Position numbers and translations under genes: made by a program. From the NCBI RefSeq assembly GCF_004151455.1, contig NZ_PRLK01000011.1:1-13927 (forward strand): 13,927 nt of DNA. The letters run 5' to 3'. The notes beneath the pieces are model-generated. The model did not search any database. It saw only the letters and a program-made list of their open reading frames with translations, and had not been told where the DNA came from. Of the stretch, positions 1-6,495 are shown one piece after another; within the stretch, counting starts at the first letter, position 1, and each line of letters opens with the position of its first letter. The DNA is from Candidatus Nanogingivalis gingivitcus. Lineage in GTDB: Bacteria; Patescibacteriota; Saccharimonadia; Saccharimonadales; Saccharimonadaceae.

Positions 1-120
1 CCGTTGTAGTGCTGGCAGAGCTAAGAAAACCATTAAGAATATTAAACCAGCAACAGCTAATACTAAAACTACTTCAATAATTGTAAAGCCTTTTTTATTT
101 TTAAGAGTATATAAATTCAT
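1..120 (-). CDS. Type IV pilin-like prepilin, N-terminal 40 residues (partial)
   Basis: This is the 5' end of a gene on the minus strand; it runs off the left edge, so only 40 residues are visible. The start MNLYTLKNKKGFTIIEVV shows a short basic leader ending in KKG, then F-T-I-I-E. This is the class III signal cut by prepilin peptidase after the glycine, with the conserved glutamate at mature position 5. A hydrophobic helix of about 20 residues (VVLVLAVAGLIFLMVFLALP) follows, which anchors pilins in the membrane and packs the pilus core. Type IV pili serve in adhesion, twitching or DNA uptake. The globular domain that would separate major pilin, minor pilin and pseudopilin lies outside the window. 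No Shine-Dalgarno precedes the ATG. It is divergent from the ABC operon. Confidence 0.85.
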   Translation of the reverse strand, partial: MNLYTLKNKKGFTIIEVVLVLAVAGLIFLMVFLALPALQR

Positions 121-139
121 ATATATATATATATGAATT
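114..139. repeat. 26-bp perfect palindrome with an (AT)8 core over the pilin start codon
   Basis: Positions 114-139 form a perfect inverted repeat with AATTCAT at one end and ATGAATT at the other. The centre is an uninterrupted AT dinucleotide run from 119 to 134 (eight units). The pilin start codon (118-120 on the minus strand) lies inside it. The run occupies the place expected for the pilin -10 region, so a change in its length would move promoter against start codon. A regulatory role is inference; the palindrome itself is seen directly. Confidence 0.7.
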
Positions 140-148
140 GGTTATGTT

Positions 149-178
149 TTGCAATATTTAAATAAAATATAATATAAT
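149..178 (+). promoter_or_regulatory. Promoter of the ABC transporter operon, probably leaderless
   Basis: A -35 TTGCAA (149-154) and a consensus -10 TATAAT (173-178) are separated by 18 bp; a second TATAAT overlaps at 168-173. Transcription from the 173 box would start at about 185-186, right at the ATG (186). No purine-rich Shine-Dalgarno lies upstream, so the message is probably leaderless or nearly so. TTGCAA is self-complementary. On the minus strand it sits 17 bp from a TATATA within the AT run, so it may also act as the -35 of the divergent pilin gene. Confidence 0.6.
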
Positions 179-185
179 AGATTAT

Positions 186-1109
186 ATGAGTATTAAAGAT
201 GTTATTTCTATAAAAGACTTCAGTTTAAGCTTTGGTAAAAATAAAATAATTGATAACTTAAGCTTTGAAGTTAGAAAAGGTGAAATTTTTGGTTTTTTAG
301 GATCAAACGGTTCTGGTAAAACTACTACAATTAGGGCACTCCTAGGTATTTATGAAGCTGATAAAGGTGATCTTTTAATTAACGGTAAAAAATTCTCACC
401 AGAAAACGGTAATATAGGTTATTTGCCTGAAGAAAGAGGCCTTTACAAAAAAGAAAAAGTTTTAAATGTAATGATTTATTTTGCTAAGCTAAAAGGATTA
501 AAAACAGCTGAGGCAAAAGAATGGTCATTAAAATATCTTAAAAGAGTTGGGCTAGAAAATAAGGCTAATTTAAATATTGAAAAACTATCTGGCGGTCAGC
601 AACAAAAAATACAGCTAGGGCTAACAATTATTGGTGAGCCAGATTTGTTAATATTAGATGAGCCTACAAAAGGTTTCGACCCAGTAAACCGTGAACTTCT
701 AATGGAAATTATTAAAGAAGAAAATCAAAGAGGTGCAACTGTTGTAATGGTTACTCACCAAATGGAAGAAGTTGAAAAAATATGTCACAGAGCTATTTTG
801 CTTAAAAATGGTAAAAAAGAAGCTTACGGTACTCCTGATGAAATACGCGATCAATATGGTGAAGACCGAATTATTATAGAATTTACAGGTGAATTGTCTG
901 AAAGTAAAAATTATAAAATTATTAAAAAAGAAGCAAACTACGCTGAAATATCACCGTTAGTAGATAGCCAAGTAATCTTGAAAGAACTAGTAGAAAAAGA
1001 TAATTTAAAAATTACTAACTTTAATGTGCAAAAATCAACATTAAATGAGATATTCTTGAAAATTTATGGTGAGCAGAATGATGAAATCATGGAGGTAGAA
1101 AATGCATAA
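186..1109 (+). CDS. ABC-2 type exporter ATP-binding protein (NatA-like)
   Basis: This cytoplasmic ATPase of 307 residues should power the permease encoded next. All nucleotide-binding elements are present in order. Walker A is GSNGSGKT (39-46). The Q-loop region GYLPEERGLY (78-87) has no glutamine, in the style of the NatA/DUF4162 group. The signature is LSGGQQQK (134-141). Walker B is LLILDEP (154-160) with catalytic E159, followed by the D-loop GFDP (163-166). The switch histidine is H191. Residues after about 215 form the extra C-terminal domain usual in this group. The length is typical. The gene overlaps the permease gene by 8 bp, which indicates translational coupling. NatAB-like pairs export sodium or toxic compounds, but the substrate cannot be read from sequence. 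The ATG lacks a Shine-Dalgarno and lies at the predicted transcription start. Confidence 0.93.
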   Translation: MSIKDVISIKDFSLSFGKNKIIDNLSFEVRKGEIFGFLGSNGSGKTTTIRALLGIYEADKGDLLINGKKFSPENGNIGYLPEERGLYKKEKVLNVMIYFAKLKGLKTAEAKEWSLKYLKRVGLENKANLNIEKLSGGQQQKIQLGLTIIGEPDLLILDEPTKGFDPVNRELLMEIIKEENQRGATVVMVTHQMEEVEKICHRAILLKNGKKEAYGTPDEIRDQYGEDRIIIEFTGELSESKNYKIIKKEANYAEISPLVDSQVILKELVEKDNLKITNFNVQKSTLNEIFLKIYGEQNDEIMEVENA

Positions 1110-2328
1110 TTTAGGCACTGTTATTAAGTTTGAAACATTAAGAGCATTAAAAAAACCAACTTTTTGGTTAGCTATTTTTGCTATTCCTATTATATATGCA
1201 GTGATTTTCTTTATTGGTCATATCACAAGCCAGCAAACTAATGAGAAATTAAAGGAGCTTTCTGAAGGTAAGTTTTCTTTTCAAATTACCGATGAAAGTG
1301 GTGTAGTAGATAATAATATTGTTGGCCAATTTGAGGGTAAGATTTCAGCTAATAAAGAAGAAAGTATTAAAGAGGTAAAAGAAGGCTCTTTGGACGCTTA
1401 TTACTATATTCCTAAAAATCTTCAAGAAGATAAAATAGAGCTTTACGGAAAAGACCGTGGTTTTTCGGAAACAGATAAATACCGAATAGTCCTAGATGCA
1501 ATACTAAAAAATTCTGGAAATACAGTAGTAGAACCTAATAAAATTGCTGTTGTAAATAAAACATATAAAACTGACCAAACTATTTTTAAGAATGGTGAAA
1601 AGTATGACCGTGTTAGTGAAATGATTGTACCAGGTGCTTTTCTTGTGATTTTCTATTTTGTTGTATCTCTTCTTTCAGGAAGAATGTTAACGAGTACTAC
1701 TGAAGAAAAAGAAAACCGTGTAACGGAGATGATTTTAACAAGTATATCAGCTAAAACATTAATTGTAGGTAAAATTATATCTCTATTTATTCTAGGGGTG
1801 GTGCAAATATTTACACTATTTACTCCAATTATATTAGGCTACTTTGCCGTAATTAATGGTAAGCTTAGTGGCGTAAATTTGCCAGATATTAGACCTTTTA
1901 TTGAAAATATTAAATTAAACCCTATATCTATAGCTATTGCAGTAACAGTGTTAGTTGCAGGATTTTTAATGATTACAAGCTTTATTGTTGCTTTAGGTTC
2001 AGCTATGCCAACTGCTCAAGAGGCTGGTAACTGGATGAGCTTTATTATCTTAGCTCTTATGGCTCCATTCTTTATGATGAATATGTTCCTAGTAGGAAGC
2101 AACAATTTAGCTGTGCATGTTATTAGCTATTTCCCATTAACTTCACCAATTGCTTTACTGCTTAGAAATACTTTAGGGACTTTAGCCATTCATGAAGCTA
2201 TTATTGGAATAGGCTTATTGGTTATGTTTACTGCTATAGCCATTACTTTAGCAGTAAGAATTTTCCAATACGGAACTATCTCTTATGGTAAAAAAGTATC
2301 GCTAAAAACTTTATTTTCAAATAAATAA
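1102..2328 (+). CDS. ABC-2 type transporter permease (NatB-like)
   Basis: This membrane partner of the preceding ATPase has 408 residues. Hydrophobic segments are visible at about 21-41, 174-194, 219-250, 275-300, 312-332 and 362-388. A large polar domain (about 45-170) between the first two segments should face outward, as in NatB and related ABC2_membrane_3 permeases. After the second segment comes TTEEKENRVTEMILTS (199-214), a conserved cytoplasmic coupling region of this family; SYFPLTSPIALLLR (342-355) is also typical. Two subunits with two ATPases would make the exporter. GGAGG at 1091-1095, inside the ATPase gene, is the ribosome-binding site, 6 bp before the ATG. Substrate unknown. 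Confidence 0.9.
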   Translation: MHNLGTVIKFETLRALKKPTFWLAIFAIPIIYAVIFFIGHITSQQTNEKLKELSEGKFSFQITDESGVVDNNIVGQFEGKISANKEESIKEVKEGSLDAYYYIPKNLQEDKIELYGKDRGFSETDKYRIVLDAILKNSGNTVVEPNKIAVVNKTYKTDQTIFKNGEKYDRVSEMIVPGAFLVIFYFVVSLLSGRMLTSTTEEKENRVTEMILTSISAKTLIVGKIISLFILGVVQIFTLFTPIILGYFAVINGKLSGVNLPDIRPFIENIKLNPISIAIAVTVLVAGFLMITSFIVALGSAMPTAQEAGNWMSFIILALMAPFFMMNMFLVGSNNLAVHVISYFPLTSPIALLLRNTLGTLAIHEAIIGIGLLVMFTAIAITLAVRIFQYGTISYGKKVSLKTLFSNK

Positions 2329-2337
2329 AAAAGAAAC

Positions 2338-2363
2338 TATAACGACCTTTCGAGGTCGTTATA
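2338..2363. terminator. Hairpin with UUCG loop after the ABC operon
   Basis: An 11-bp perfect stem (2338-2348 with 2353-2363) encloses TTCG, an extra-stable tetraloop. An A-rich run (about 2324-2336) precedes it. No T-run follows on the plus strand, so as an intrinsic terminator for the ABC operon it is imperfect. On the minus strand the A-run would become a T-run, so it could act that way or simply stabilise the 3' end. It separates the ABC operon from galE. Confidence 0.55.
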
Positions 2364-2411
2364 TACTACAATGAAAATATAGTATCTGCAAAGATAAAAG
2401 GAGGAAGAAAA

Positions 2412-3425
2412 ATGGCAATTTTAGTAACAGGTGGTGCTGGTTATATAGGTAGTCATACTACTGTAGAGCTTTTAGCTACAGGGCATGAAGTAATTATTCT
2501 AGATGACTTTTCAAATAGTTCGCCTAAAGTTCTTGATAGGCTTAAAACTATTACTGGCAAAAATATAGCTTTTTATGAAGGATCTATACTTAATAAACCT
2601 TTTTTGAATAAGATTTTTAAAGAAAATAATATTGAAGCCGTTATTCATTTTGCAGCCTTTAAGGCCGTGGGTGAATCAGTTAAAGAGCCATTAAAATACT
2701 ACCATAATAATATTGTAGGTACTATTTCTTTACTTGAAGTTATGGCGGAAAATAAGGTTAAGAACATTGTATTTAGCTCAAGTGCTACTGTGTATGGTGT
2801 GAATAATATTTCGCCTTTAACAGAAGATATGCCAACTTCAGCGACTAACCCTTATGGCTATACAAAAGTTATGATGGAACAAATTTTAAATGATGTAGCT
2901 TTTGCTGATAAGGAGTGGTCAGTAACTAATTTACGTTATTTTAACCCTATTGGGGCTCATGAGAGTGGGCTAATAGGTGAAGCACCAAACGGTGTACCAA
3001 ATAATATTATGCCGTATATTACGCAGGTAGCCGTAGGTAAATTGCAAGAGCTTAGTATTTTTGGTGATGATTATGACACTCCTGATGGAACTGGTGTTCG
3101 TGATTATATCCATGTTATAGATTTAGCTAAAGGGCATGTTTTAGCCTTAAAAGATAATTTAGCTACAACAGGCTCTCATGTTTATAATTTAGGTGCAGGT
3201 CAAGGTTATAGTGTGCTAGACCTAGTAAAAACTTTTGAAAAAGAAAATAATGTAACTATACCGTATACTATTAAGCCTCGTAGGGCTGGCGATATAGCTA
3301 CTTGTTATGCTAATTCAAATAAAGCCAAAGAAGTTCTTGGTTGGACAGCTCAAAAAACTTTAGCTGATATGGTGCGTGATTCTTGGAGATGGCAAAGCCA
3401 AAATCCAAACGGCTACGAAGAATAA
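2412..3425 (+). CDS. galE: UDP-glucose 4-epimerase
   Basis: This cytoplasmic enzyme interconverts UDP-glucose and UDP-galactose using bound NAD, and supplies sugars for surface polysaccharide and the Leloir pathway. The 337 residues match the normal family length. The Rossmann motif is GGAGYIG (7-13), and the acidic end of strand 2 is DDFSNSS (31-37), typical of GalE. SSSATVYG (122-129) carries the catalytic serine S124. The YxxxK pair is Y148-K152 in NPYGYTK. The C-terminal half contains the conserved NLRYFNPIGAH and GTGVRDYIHV stretches. A strong Shine-Dalgarno AAAGGAGG (2397-2404) precedes the ATG by 7 bp. No convincing promoter is visible between the upstream hairpin and the start. A clear terminator follows, so it is probably a single-gene unit. 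Acceptance of N-acetylated sugars cannot be decided here. Confidence 0.95.
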   Translation: MAILVTGGAGYIGSHTTVELLATGHEVIILDDFSNSSPKVLDRLKTITGKNIAFYEGSILNKPFLNKIFKENNIEAVIHFAAFKAVGESVKEPLKYYHNNIVGTISLLEVMAENKVKNIVFSSSATVYGVNNISPLTEDMPTSATNPYGYTKVMMEQILNDVAFADKEWSVTNLRYFNPIGAHESGLIGEAPNGVPNNIMPYITQVAVGKLQELSIFGDDYDTPDGTGVRDYIHVIDLAKGHVLALKDNLATTGSHVYNLGAGQGYSVLDLVKTFEKENNVTIPYTIKPRRAGDIATCYANSNKAKEVLGWTAQKTLADMVRDSWRWQSQNPNGYEE

Positions 3426-3442
3426 TAGCCATATATTACAAT

Positions 3443-3478
3443 AAATAGGCATTGAATATATTTTGATGCCTATTTTTT
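3443..3478 (+). terminator. Intrinsic terminator of galE
   Basis: A 10-bp perfect stem AAATAGGCAT (3443-3452) pairs with ATGCCTATTT (3466-3475) around a 13-nt loop and runs into a T-tract ending at 3478. It lies 18 bp after the galE stop. Confidence 0.85.
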
Positions 3479-3487
3479 ATGATGAAT

Positions 3488-3516
3488 TTAGCTTGAACAG
3501 TAAGGTGTGTTATAAT
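3488..3516 (+). promoter_or_regulatory. pnp promoter with extended -10
   Basis: TATAAT (3511-3516) is preceded by TG one base away (TGT, 3508-3510), an extended -10. The -35 at 17-bp spacing is weak (TTAGCT, 3488-3493). Transcription should begin near 3523 and give a leader of about 120 nt before the pnp ATG. Confidence 0.65.
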
Positions 3517-3534
3517 ATATACATAAAATAAGCT

Positions 3535-3620
3535 AAAAGACTCTTTTCGAAGTCGGCAAAAGGAATTTTTTAATATATTTTTTTAAAAAGAATTTCGTTT
3601 GACGAATTTGAAAAGTCTTA
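3535..3620 (+). promoter_or_regulatory. Structured 5' leader of pnp
   Basis: The leader can fold into one long closed structure. AAGACT-C-TTTTC (about 3537-3548) pairs with GAAAAGTCTT (3610-3619) with one bulged C. Inside, AATTTTTTAA (3564-3573) faces TTAAAAAGAATT (3583-3594), and AATTTCG/CGAATTT around 3591-3609 offers an alternative small hairpin. In E. coli the pnp leader forms a long stem cut by RNase III, after which PNPase represses its own message. The position here is the same, but shared mechanism is inference. The ribosome-binding site lies outside the stem, just downstream. Confidence 0.5.
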
Positions 3621-3643
3621 TGGCAGAAAGAAGAGGATTTTAA

Positions 3644-5761
3644 ATGATAATAAATCCAAGAGGTAAGGAAATTATCTCCGTTTCAACTGATTTTATGGGT
3701 AGGAAATTAACTTTAGAAGTTAATAGGGTTGGTTTCCGTTCTACTGCTAGCGTAATAGTAAAATATGGCGAAACTGTTGTGCTAGGTACAGCCCAAGTTG
3801 GCAAAAAACCAATAAGTGGAATGGATTATTTTCCCTTATCTATAGATTATGAAGAAAAATACTATGCTAGTGGAAAGATATCCAGTTCAAGGTTTATCAA
3901 ACGAGAGGGTCGGCCGAGTGATGAAGCTGTGCTTATTGGAAGGTTAATTGATAGGCCTATTCGTCCACTTTTCCCTAAAGGATATCGCCAAGAAGTACAA
4001 GTTGTTTCCACGGTGCTTTCTATGGACCCTAGTTTTAGGCCAGATATGGTTGCTATGATAGCGTCATCATCAGCTTTAATGCTTGCAGGCGTTCCTTTTG
4101 ATGGTCCAGTAGCAGGGCTAAGGGTTGGACTAGTTAATGGCGAATATAAAGCATTCTTATCACCAGAAGAGCGAGAGCAATCTGATTTAGATTTTGTTGT
4201 TGCAGGTATTGAAAGCGGTGTAACAATGGTTGAAGCTGGTGCTAAAGAAGTGAGTGAAGATGTTATTGTAGGCGCTTTAGATTGGGCATTTAAAAATATT
4301 CAGCCAGCTATTAAGTTACAAAAAGAATTAGCTGAAAAAGTAGGTGTAGAAAGCTTACCTTATGAGCTTATATTGCCTAATGAAGAGATTTTAGAAGAAG
4401 TTACTCAGTGGGCTAACGGTAAATTTGGCAAGAATATTCAGTTTGAATACCCAGTACGTAATGATAAGGTGGCTGAAATTAGAGAGCAGTTTCATAATGA
4501 AATGCTTGAAAAATTCGGCGAAGAAGAATACGAAGAATTAAAAAATGAATATGATGAAGCCTTTACTAATGTTTTGCACAAAGATGTAAGGCGAGGTATT
4601 GTAGAAGATGGTATTAGACCAGATGGTAGAGGCTTAAATGAAATACGCCCACTTTCTAGTGAAGTAGGATTGCTTCCAAGAGCCCATGGTTCAAGCTTGT
4701 TTACTAGAGGTGTAACACAAGGTATGAATATTGTAACTTTAGCGCCACTGTCTTATTCTCAATTAGTTGATACTATGGAGGTAACTGATGGTGAACGCCG
4801 TTATATGCATCATTACAATGCACCGGGTTATACAGTTGGTGAGGTTAGACGCATTGGTTCTCCTGGTAGGCGTGAAATTGGCCATGGTTATCTAGCTGAA
4901 AGAGCTTTAATGGCCGTACTACCTAGCGAAGAAGAATTCCCTTATGCTATTAGAAGTGTTACAGAAATTATGAGCCAAAATGGTTCTACATCTATGGCTG
5001 CTACTTGTTCTAGCTGTTTAGCTTTAATGGACGCTGGTGTTCCTTTAAAAAACCCTGTATCTGGAATTGCTATGGGACTTATGATGGATAATGGTACTCC
5101 ATATGTATTAAGTGATATTGCTGATGCCGAAGATTTTGCCGGCGATATGGACTTCAAAATTACTGGCTCCGTAAAAGGTATTACAGCATTACAAATGGAT
5201 ATGAAAGTACACGGTTTACCTATAGAAGTCCTTCGTGAGGCTATTGAAAAATCAAAAGATGGTCGTATGTTTATTCTAAGTCATATGTTAAGTGTAATAG
5301 ACAAGCCACGCACAGAGCTTTCACCATACGCACCAAGAATTGAAAAAATTAAAATCAATCCTGAAAAGATTGGTGCAATTATTGGTAAAGGTGGCGAAAT
5401 GATTAATAAAATCACTAGCGAAACTGAAGCTGAAATTGACATTAAAGAAGATGGACTCATTACTGTTTCTTCTAGTGATAAAGAAAAAATTGAAAAAGCT
5501 TTAACTTGGATTAAATCGTTAGTAGAAGAGCCTGAAATAGGTAAGATTTACCGAGGTAAAGTTGTCTCTATTAAAGATTTTGGTGCTTTTGTGAATATTT
5601 TACCAGGTATTGATGGAATGCTCCATATTTCTCAGCTTTCAGAAAAGCGAGTTGAAAAAGTTACTGATGTAATAAAACAAGATCAAGAAATTTGGGTAAA
5701 ATTAGACCAAATTGATGATAAAGGCCGCTTAAGTTTAACAATGAAAGGTGTTAAACAGTAG
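3644..5761 (+). CDS. pnp: Polynucleotide phosphorylase (polyribonucleotide nucleotidyltransferase)
   Basis: This trimeric cytoplasmic 3'-to-5' exoribonuclease uses phosphate to release nucleoside diphosphates during mRNA decay. At 705 residues it has the full family architecture: a first RNase PH-like domain (about 10-145), a helical linker (about 240-310), a second catalytic RNase PH-like domain (about 325-545), a KH domain with GKGG at 581-584 (about 563-625), and an S1 domain (about 632-703, GAFVNILPGIDGMLHIS). Phosphate and metal-site residues are visible in the second core: D497, D503 and K505 in DAEDFAGDMDFK, lined up with the E. coli catalytic aspartates and lysine. The FTRG loop (353-356) is also present. 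The ribosome-binding site AAGAGGA (about 3630-3636) lies 7 bp before the ATG. It stands alone between two terminators and is not next to rpsO, its usual partner. Confidence 0.96.
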   Translation: MIINPRGKEIISVSTDFMGRKLTLEVNRVGFRSTASVIVKYGETVVLGTAQVGKKPISGMDYFPLSIDYEEKYYASGKISSSRFIKREGRPSDEAVLIGRLIDRPIRPLFPKGYRQEVQVVSTVLSMDPSFRPDMVAMIASSSALMLAGVPFDGPVAGLRVGLVNGEYKAFLSPEEREQSDLDFVVAGIESGVTMVEAGAKEVSEDVIVGALDWAFKNIQPAIKLQKELAEKVGVESLPYELILPNEEILEEVTQWANGKFGKNIQFEYPVRNDKVAEIREQFHNEMLEKFGEEEYEELKNEYDEAFTNVLHKDVRRGIVEDGIRPDGRGLNEIRPLSSEVGLLPRAHGSSLFTRGVTQGMNIVTLAPLSYSQLVDTMEVTDGERRYMHHYNAPGYTVGEVRRIGSPGRREIGHGYLAERALMAVLPSEEEFPYAIRSVTEIMSQNGSTSMAATCSSCLALMDAGVPLKNPVSGIAMGLMMDNGTPYVLSDIADAEDFAGDMDFKITGSVKGITALQMDMKVHGLPIEVLREAIEKSKDGRMFILSHMLSVIDKPRTELSPYAPRIEKIKINPEKIGAIIGKGGEMINKITSETEAEIDIKEDGLITVSSSDKEKIEKALTWIKSLVEEPEIGKIYRGKVVSIKDFGAFVNILPGIDGMLHISQLSEKRVEKVTDVIKQDQEIWVKLDQIDDKGRLSLTMKGVKQ

Positions 5762-5782
5762 TAAAAATTAAACAAAAATATA

Positions 5783-5821
5783 AATAACCTATTCTATAAT
5801 TTAGGAATAGGTTATTTTTTT
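5783..5821 (+). terminator. Intrinsic terminator of pnp
   Basis: A 12-bp perfect stem AATAACCTATTC (5783-5794) pairs with GAATAGGTTATT (5805-5816) around a 10-nt loop and is followed by a T-run to 5821. It starts 21 bp after the pnp stop. Confidence 0.88.
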
Positions 5822-5881
5822 ATGTAAAAATAAAAATTATATTAGCTCTAGCATTTATAAAATGTAATAAATATTTTAAAT

Positions 5882-5915
5882 ATAAAAATAATTTCACTAC
5901 GCTTTATAGTGAAAT
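5882..5915 (-). terminator. Intrinsic terminator of tRNA-Gln
   Basis: On the minus strand, downstream of the tRNA, a 9-bp perfect stem (5907-5915 with 5891-5899, ATTTCACTA/TAGTGAAAT) with a 7-nt loop is followed by TATTTTTATA. It ends the tRNA transcript before it reaches the pnp terminator from the other side. Confidence 0.8.
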
Positions 5916-5932
5916 CCTATTATAATTCAGTT

Positions 5933-6006
5933 TGGCTGGGGATGAGGGATTCGAACCCCCGATCATGGGACCAGAACCCACTGCCTTACCGCTTGGCTAA
6001 TCCCCA
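5933..6006 (-). tRNA. tRNA-Gln (anticodon CTG)
   Basis: Read on the minus strand the gene starts TGGGGAT and ends ATCCCCA-G-CCA, giving a 7-bp acceptor stem, discriminator G and an encoded CCA tail (5933-5935). The D arm is GCC/GGC with a 9-nt loop. The anticodon arm is GTGGG/CCCAT with loop TTCTGGT, so the anticodon is CTG, which reads CAG glutamine codons. The variable region has 4 nt. The T arm is GGGGG/CCCTC with loop TTCGAAT. The body is 71 nt plus CCA. U1-A72 is a usual glutamine tRNA identity feature. It has its own promoter and terminator and is transcribed against pnp. Confidence 0.96.
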
Positions 6007-6024
6007 AAATAGTAATATGAATAT

Positions 6025-6053
6025 ATTTTATCAAATTAATTTTTATGTTGCAA
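6025..6053 (-). promoter_or_regulatory. Promoter of tRNA-Gln
   Basis: On the minus strand TTGCAA (6048-6053) and TAAAAT (plus-strand ATTTTA, 6025-6030) are separated by exactly 17 bp. The -10 lies 18 bp before the tRNA 5' end, which allows a short 5' trailer for RNase P to remove. Confidence 0.65.
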
Positions 6054-6086
6054 GGTAATAAAAAGGTTTTATTTTAGGTATAAATA

Positions 6087-6095
6087 TGGTATAAT
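6087..6095 (+). promoter_or_regulatory. Extended -10 promoter of the small basic protein gene
   Basis: TGG directly followed by TATAAT (6090-6095) forms an extended -10; no good -35 is seen at 17 bp (TTTTAT, 6067-6072). The start point near 6102 would give a leader of about 41 nt that includes the ribosome-binding site AAGGAAAGG (6122-6130). Confidence 0.6.
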
Positions 6096-6142
6096 TGCAA
6101 GGAATTGTATTTTATTGTTTTAAGGAAAGGTAAATAACTTTA

Positions 6143-6268
6143 ATGGCTAAACATAAAAGTTGGCACGGAGCTGATAGAAAAAGAGCTCTAAAAGCTAAAC
6201 TAAAAATTGAAAAACGCCGTGAAGCAAAACGCCGTGAAAGAATTGCGGCTGCTGTAGCAGGTAAATAA
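6143..6268 (+). CDS. 41-residue highly basic protein of unknown function
   Basis: This short gene encodes MAKHKSWHGADRKRALKAKL followed by KIEKRREAKRRERIAAAVAG and K. It has 16 Lys/Arg against 4 Asp/Glu, two histidines near the N-terminus, and a run from about 12 to 35 that should form one charged helix. It has every sign of a real gene: an extended -10 promoter, an AAGGAAAGG ribosome-binding site 12 bp before the ATG, and a terminator three bases after the stop. The composition is like small ribosomal or RNA-binding proteins (bS21-like, or THX-like in size), but I do not recognise it as either. A role at the ribosome or on nucleic acid is inference from charge only. Confidence 0.8.
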   Translation: MAKHKSWHGADRKRALKAKLKIEKRREAKRRERIAAAVAGK

Positions 6269-6270
6269 TT

Positions 6271-6299
6271 AAAAAGCACCTATTATAAGGGTGCTTTTT
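6271..6299 (+). terminator. Intrinsic terminator of the small basic protein gene
   Basis: A 10-bp perfect stem AAAAAGCACC (6271-6280) pairs with GGTGCTTTTT (6290-6299), with a 9-nt loop. The T-run forms the end of the stem. Similar GCACC/GGTGC hairpins lie at 6461-6493 and 11425-11460. Confidence 0.85.
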
Positions 6300-6316
6300 C
6301 AATTGCCTTAGTAATA

Positions 6317-6345
6317 TTAAACTTTACTAGTACTTGTAGTATAAT
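6317..6345 (+). promoter_or_regulatory. Promoter of the restriction-modification locus
   Basis: TATAAT (6340-6345) has a TTAAAC -35 (6317-6322) at exactly 17 bp. The start point should be near 6352, only about 5 nt before the ATG at 6357, and there is no Shine-Dalgarno. This makes 6357 a leaderless or near-leaderless start and supports it as the intended beginning of the gene that carries the tetranucleotide repeat. Confidence 0.6.
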
Positions 6346-6356
6346 AATTTATAAAT

Positions 6357-6425
<69 letters not shown>

Positions 6426-6460
6426 TGTTTTAGATTTACCTAAAAATAACAATAATCTTA

Positions 6461-6493
6461 TTAAAGCACCCCAAAAAACTAAGGGTGCTTTAA
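6461..6493 (+). promoter_or_regulatory. Hairpin just before the TTG start, covering its Shine-Dalgarno
   Basis: An 11-bp perfect stem TTAAAGCACCC (6461-6471) pairs with GGGTGCTTTAA (6483-6493), loop 11 nt. It contains the only purine-rich ribosome-binding candidate (AAGGG, 6481-6485) for the TTG at 6496. No T-run follows, so it is a poor terminator. It could hold translation from TTG low unless ribosomes from upstream open it. Its sequence is also coding in the methylase frame (IKAPQKTKGAL), so partial coincidence is possible. Confidence 0.45.
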
Positions 6494-6495
6494 AT

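Noticed and set aside
3493..3516. TTGAAC as the -35 box of the pnp promoter
   Set aside because: It is only 12 bp from the TATAAT, too short for a sigma70-type promoter; the extended -10 explains activity without it.
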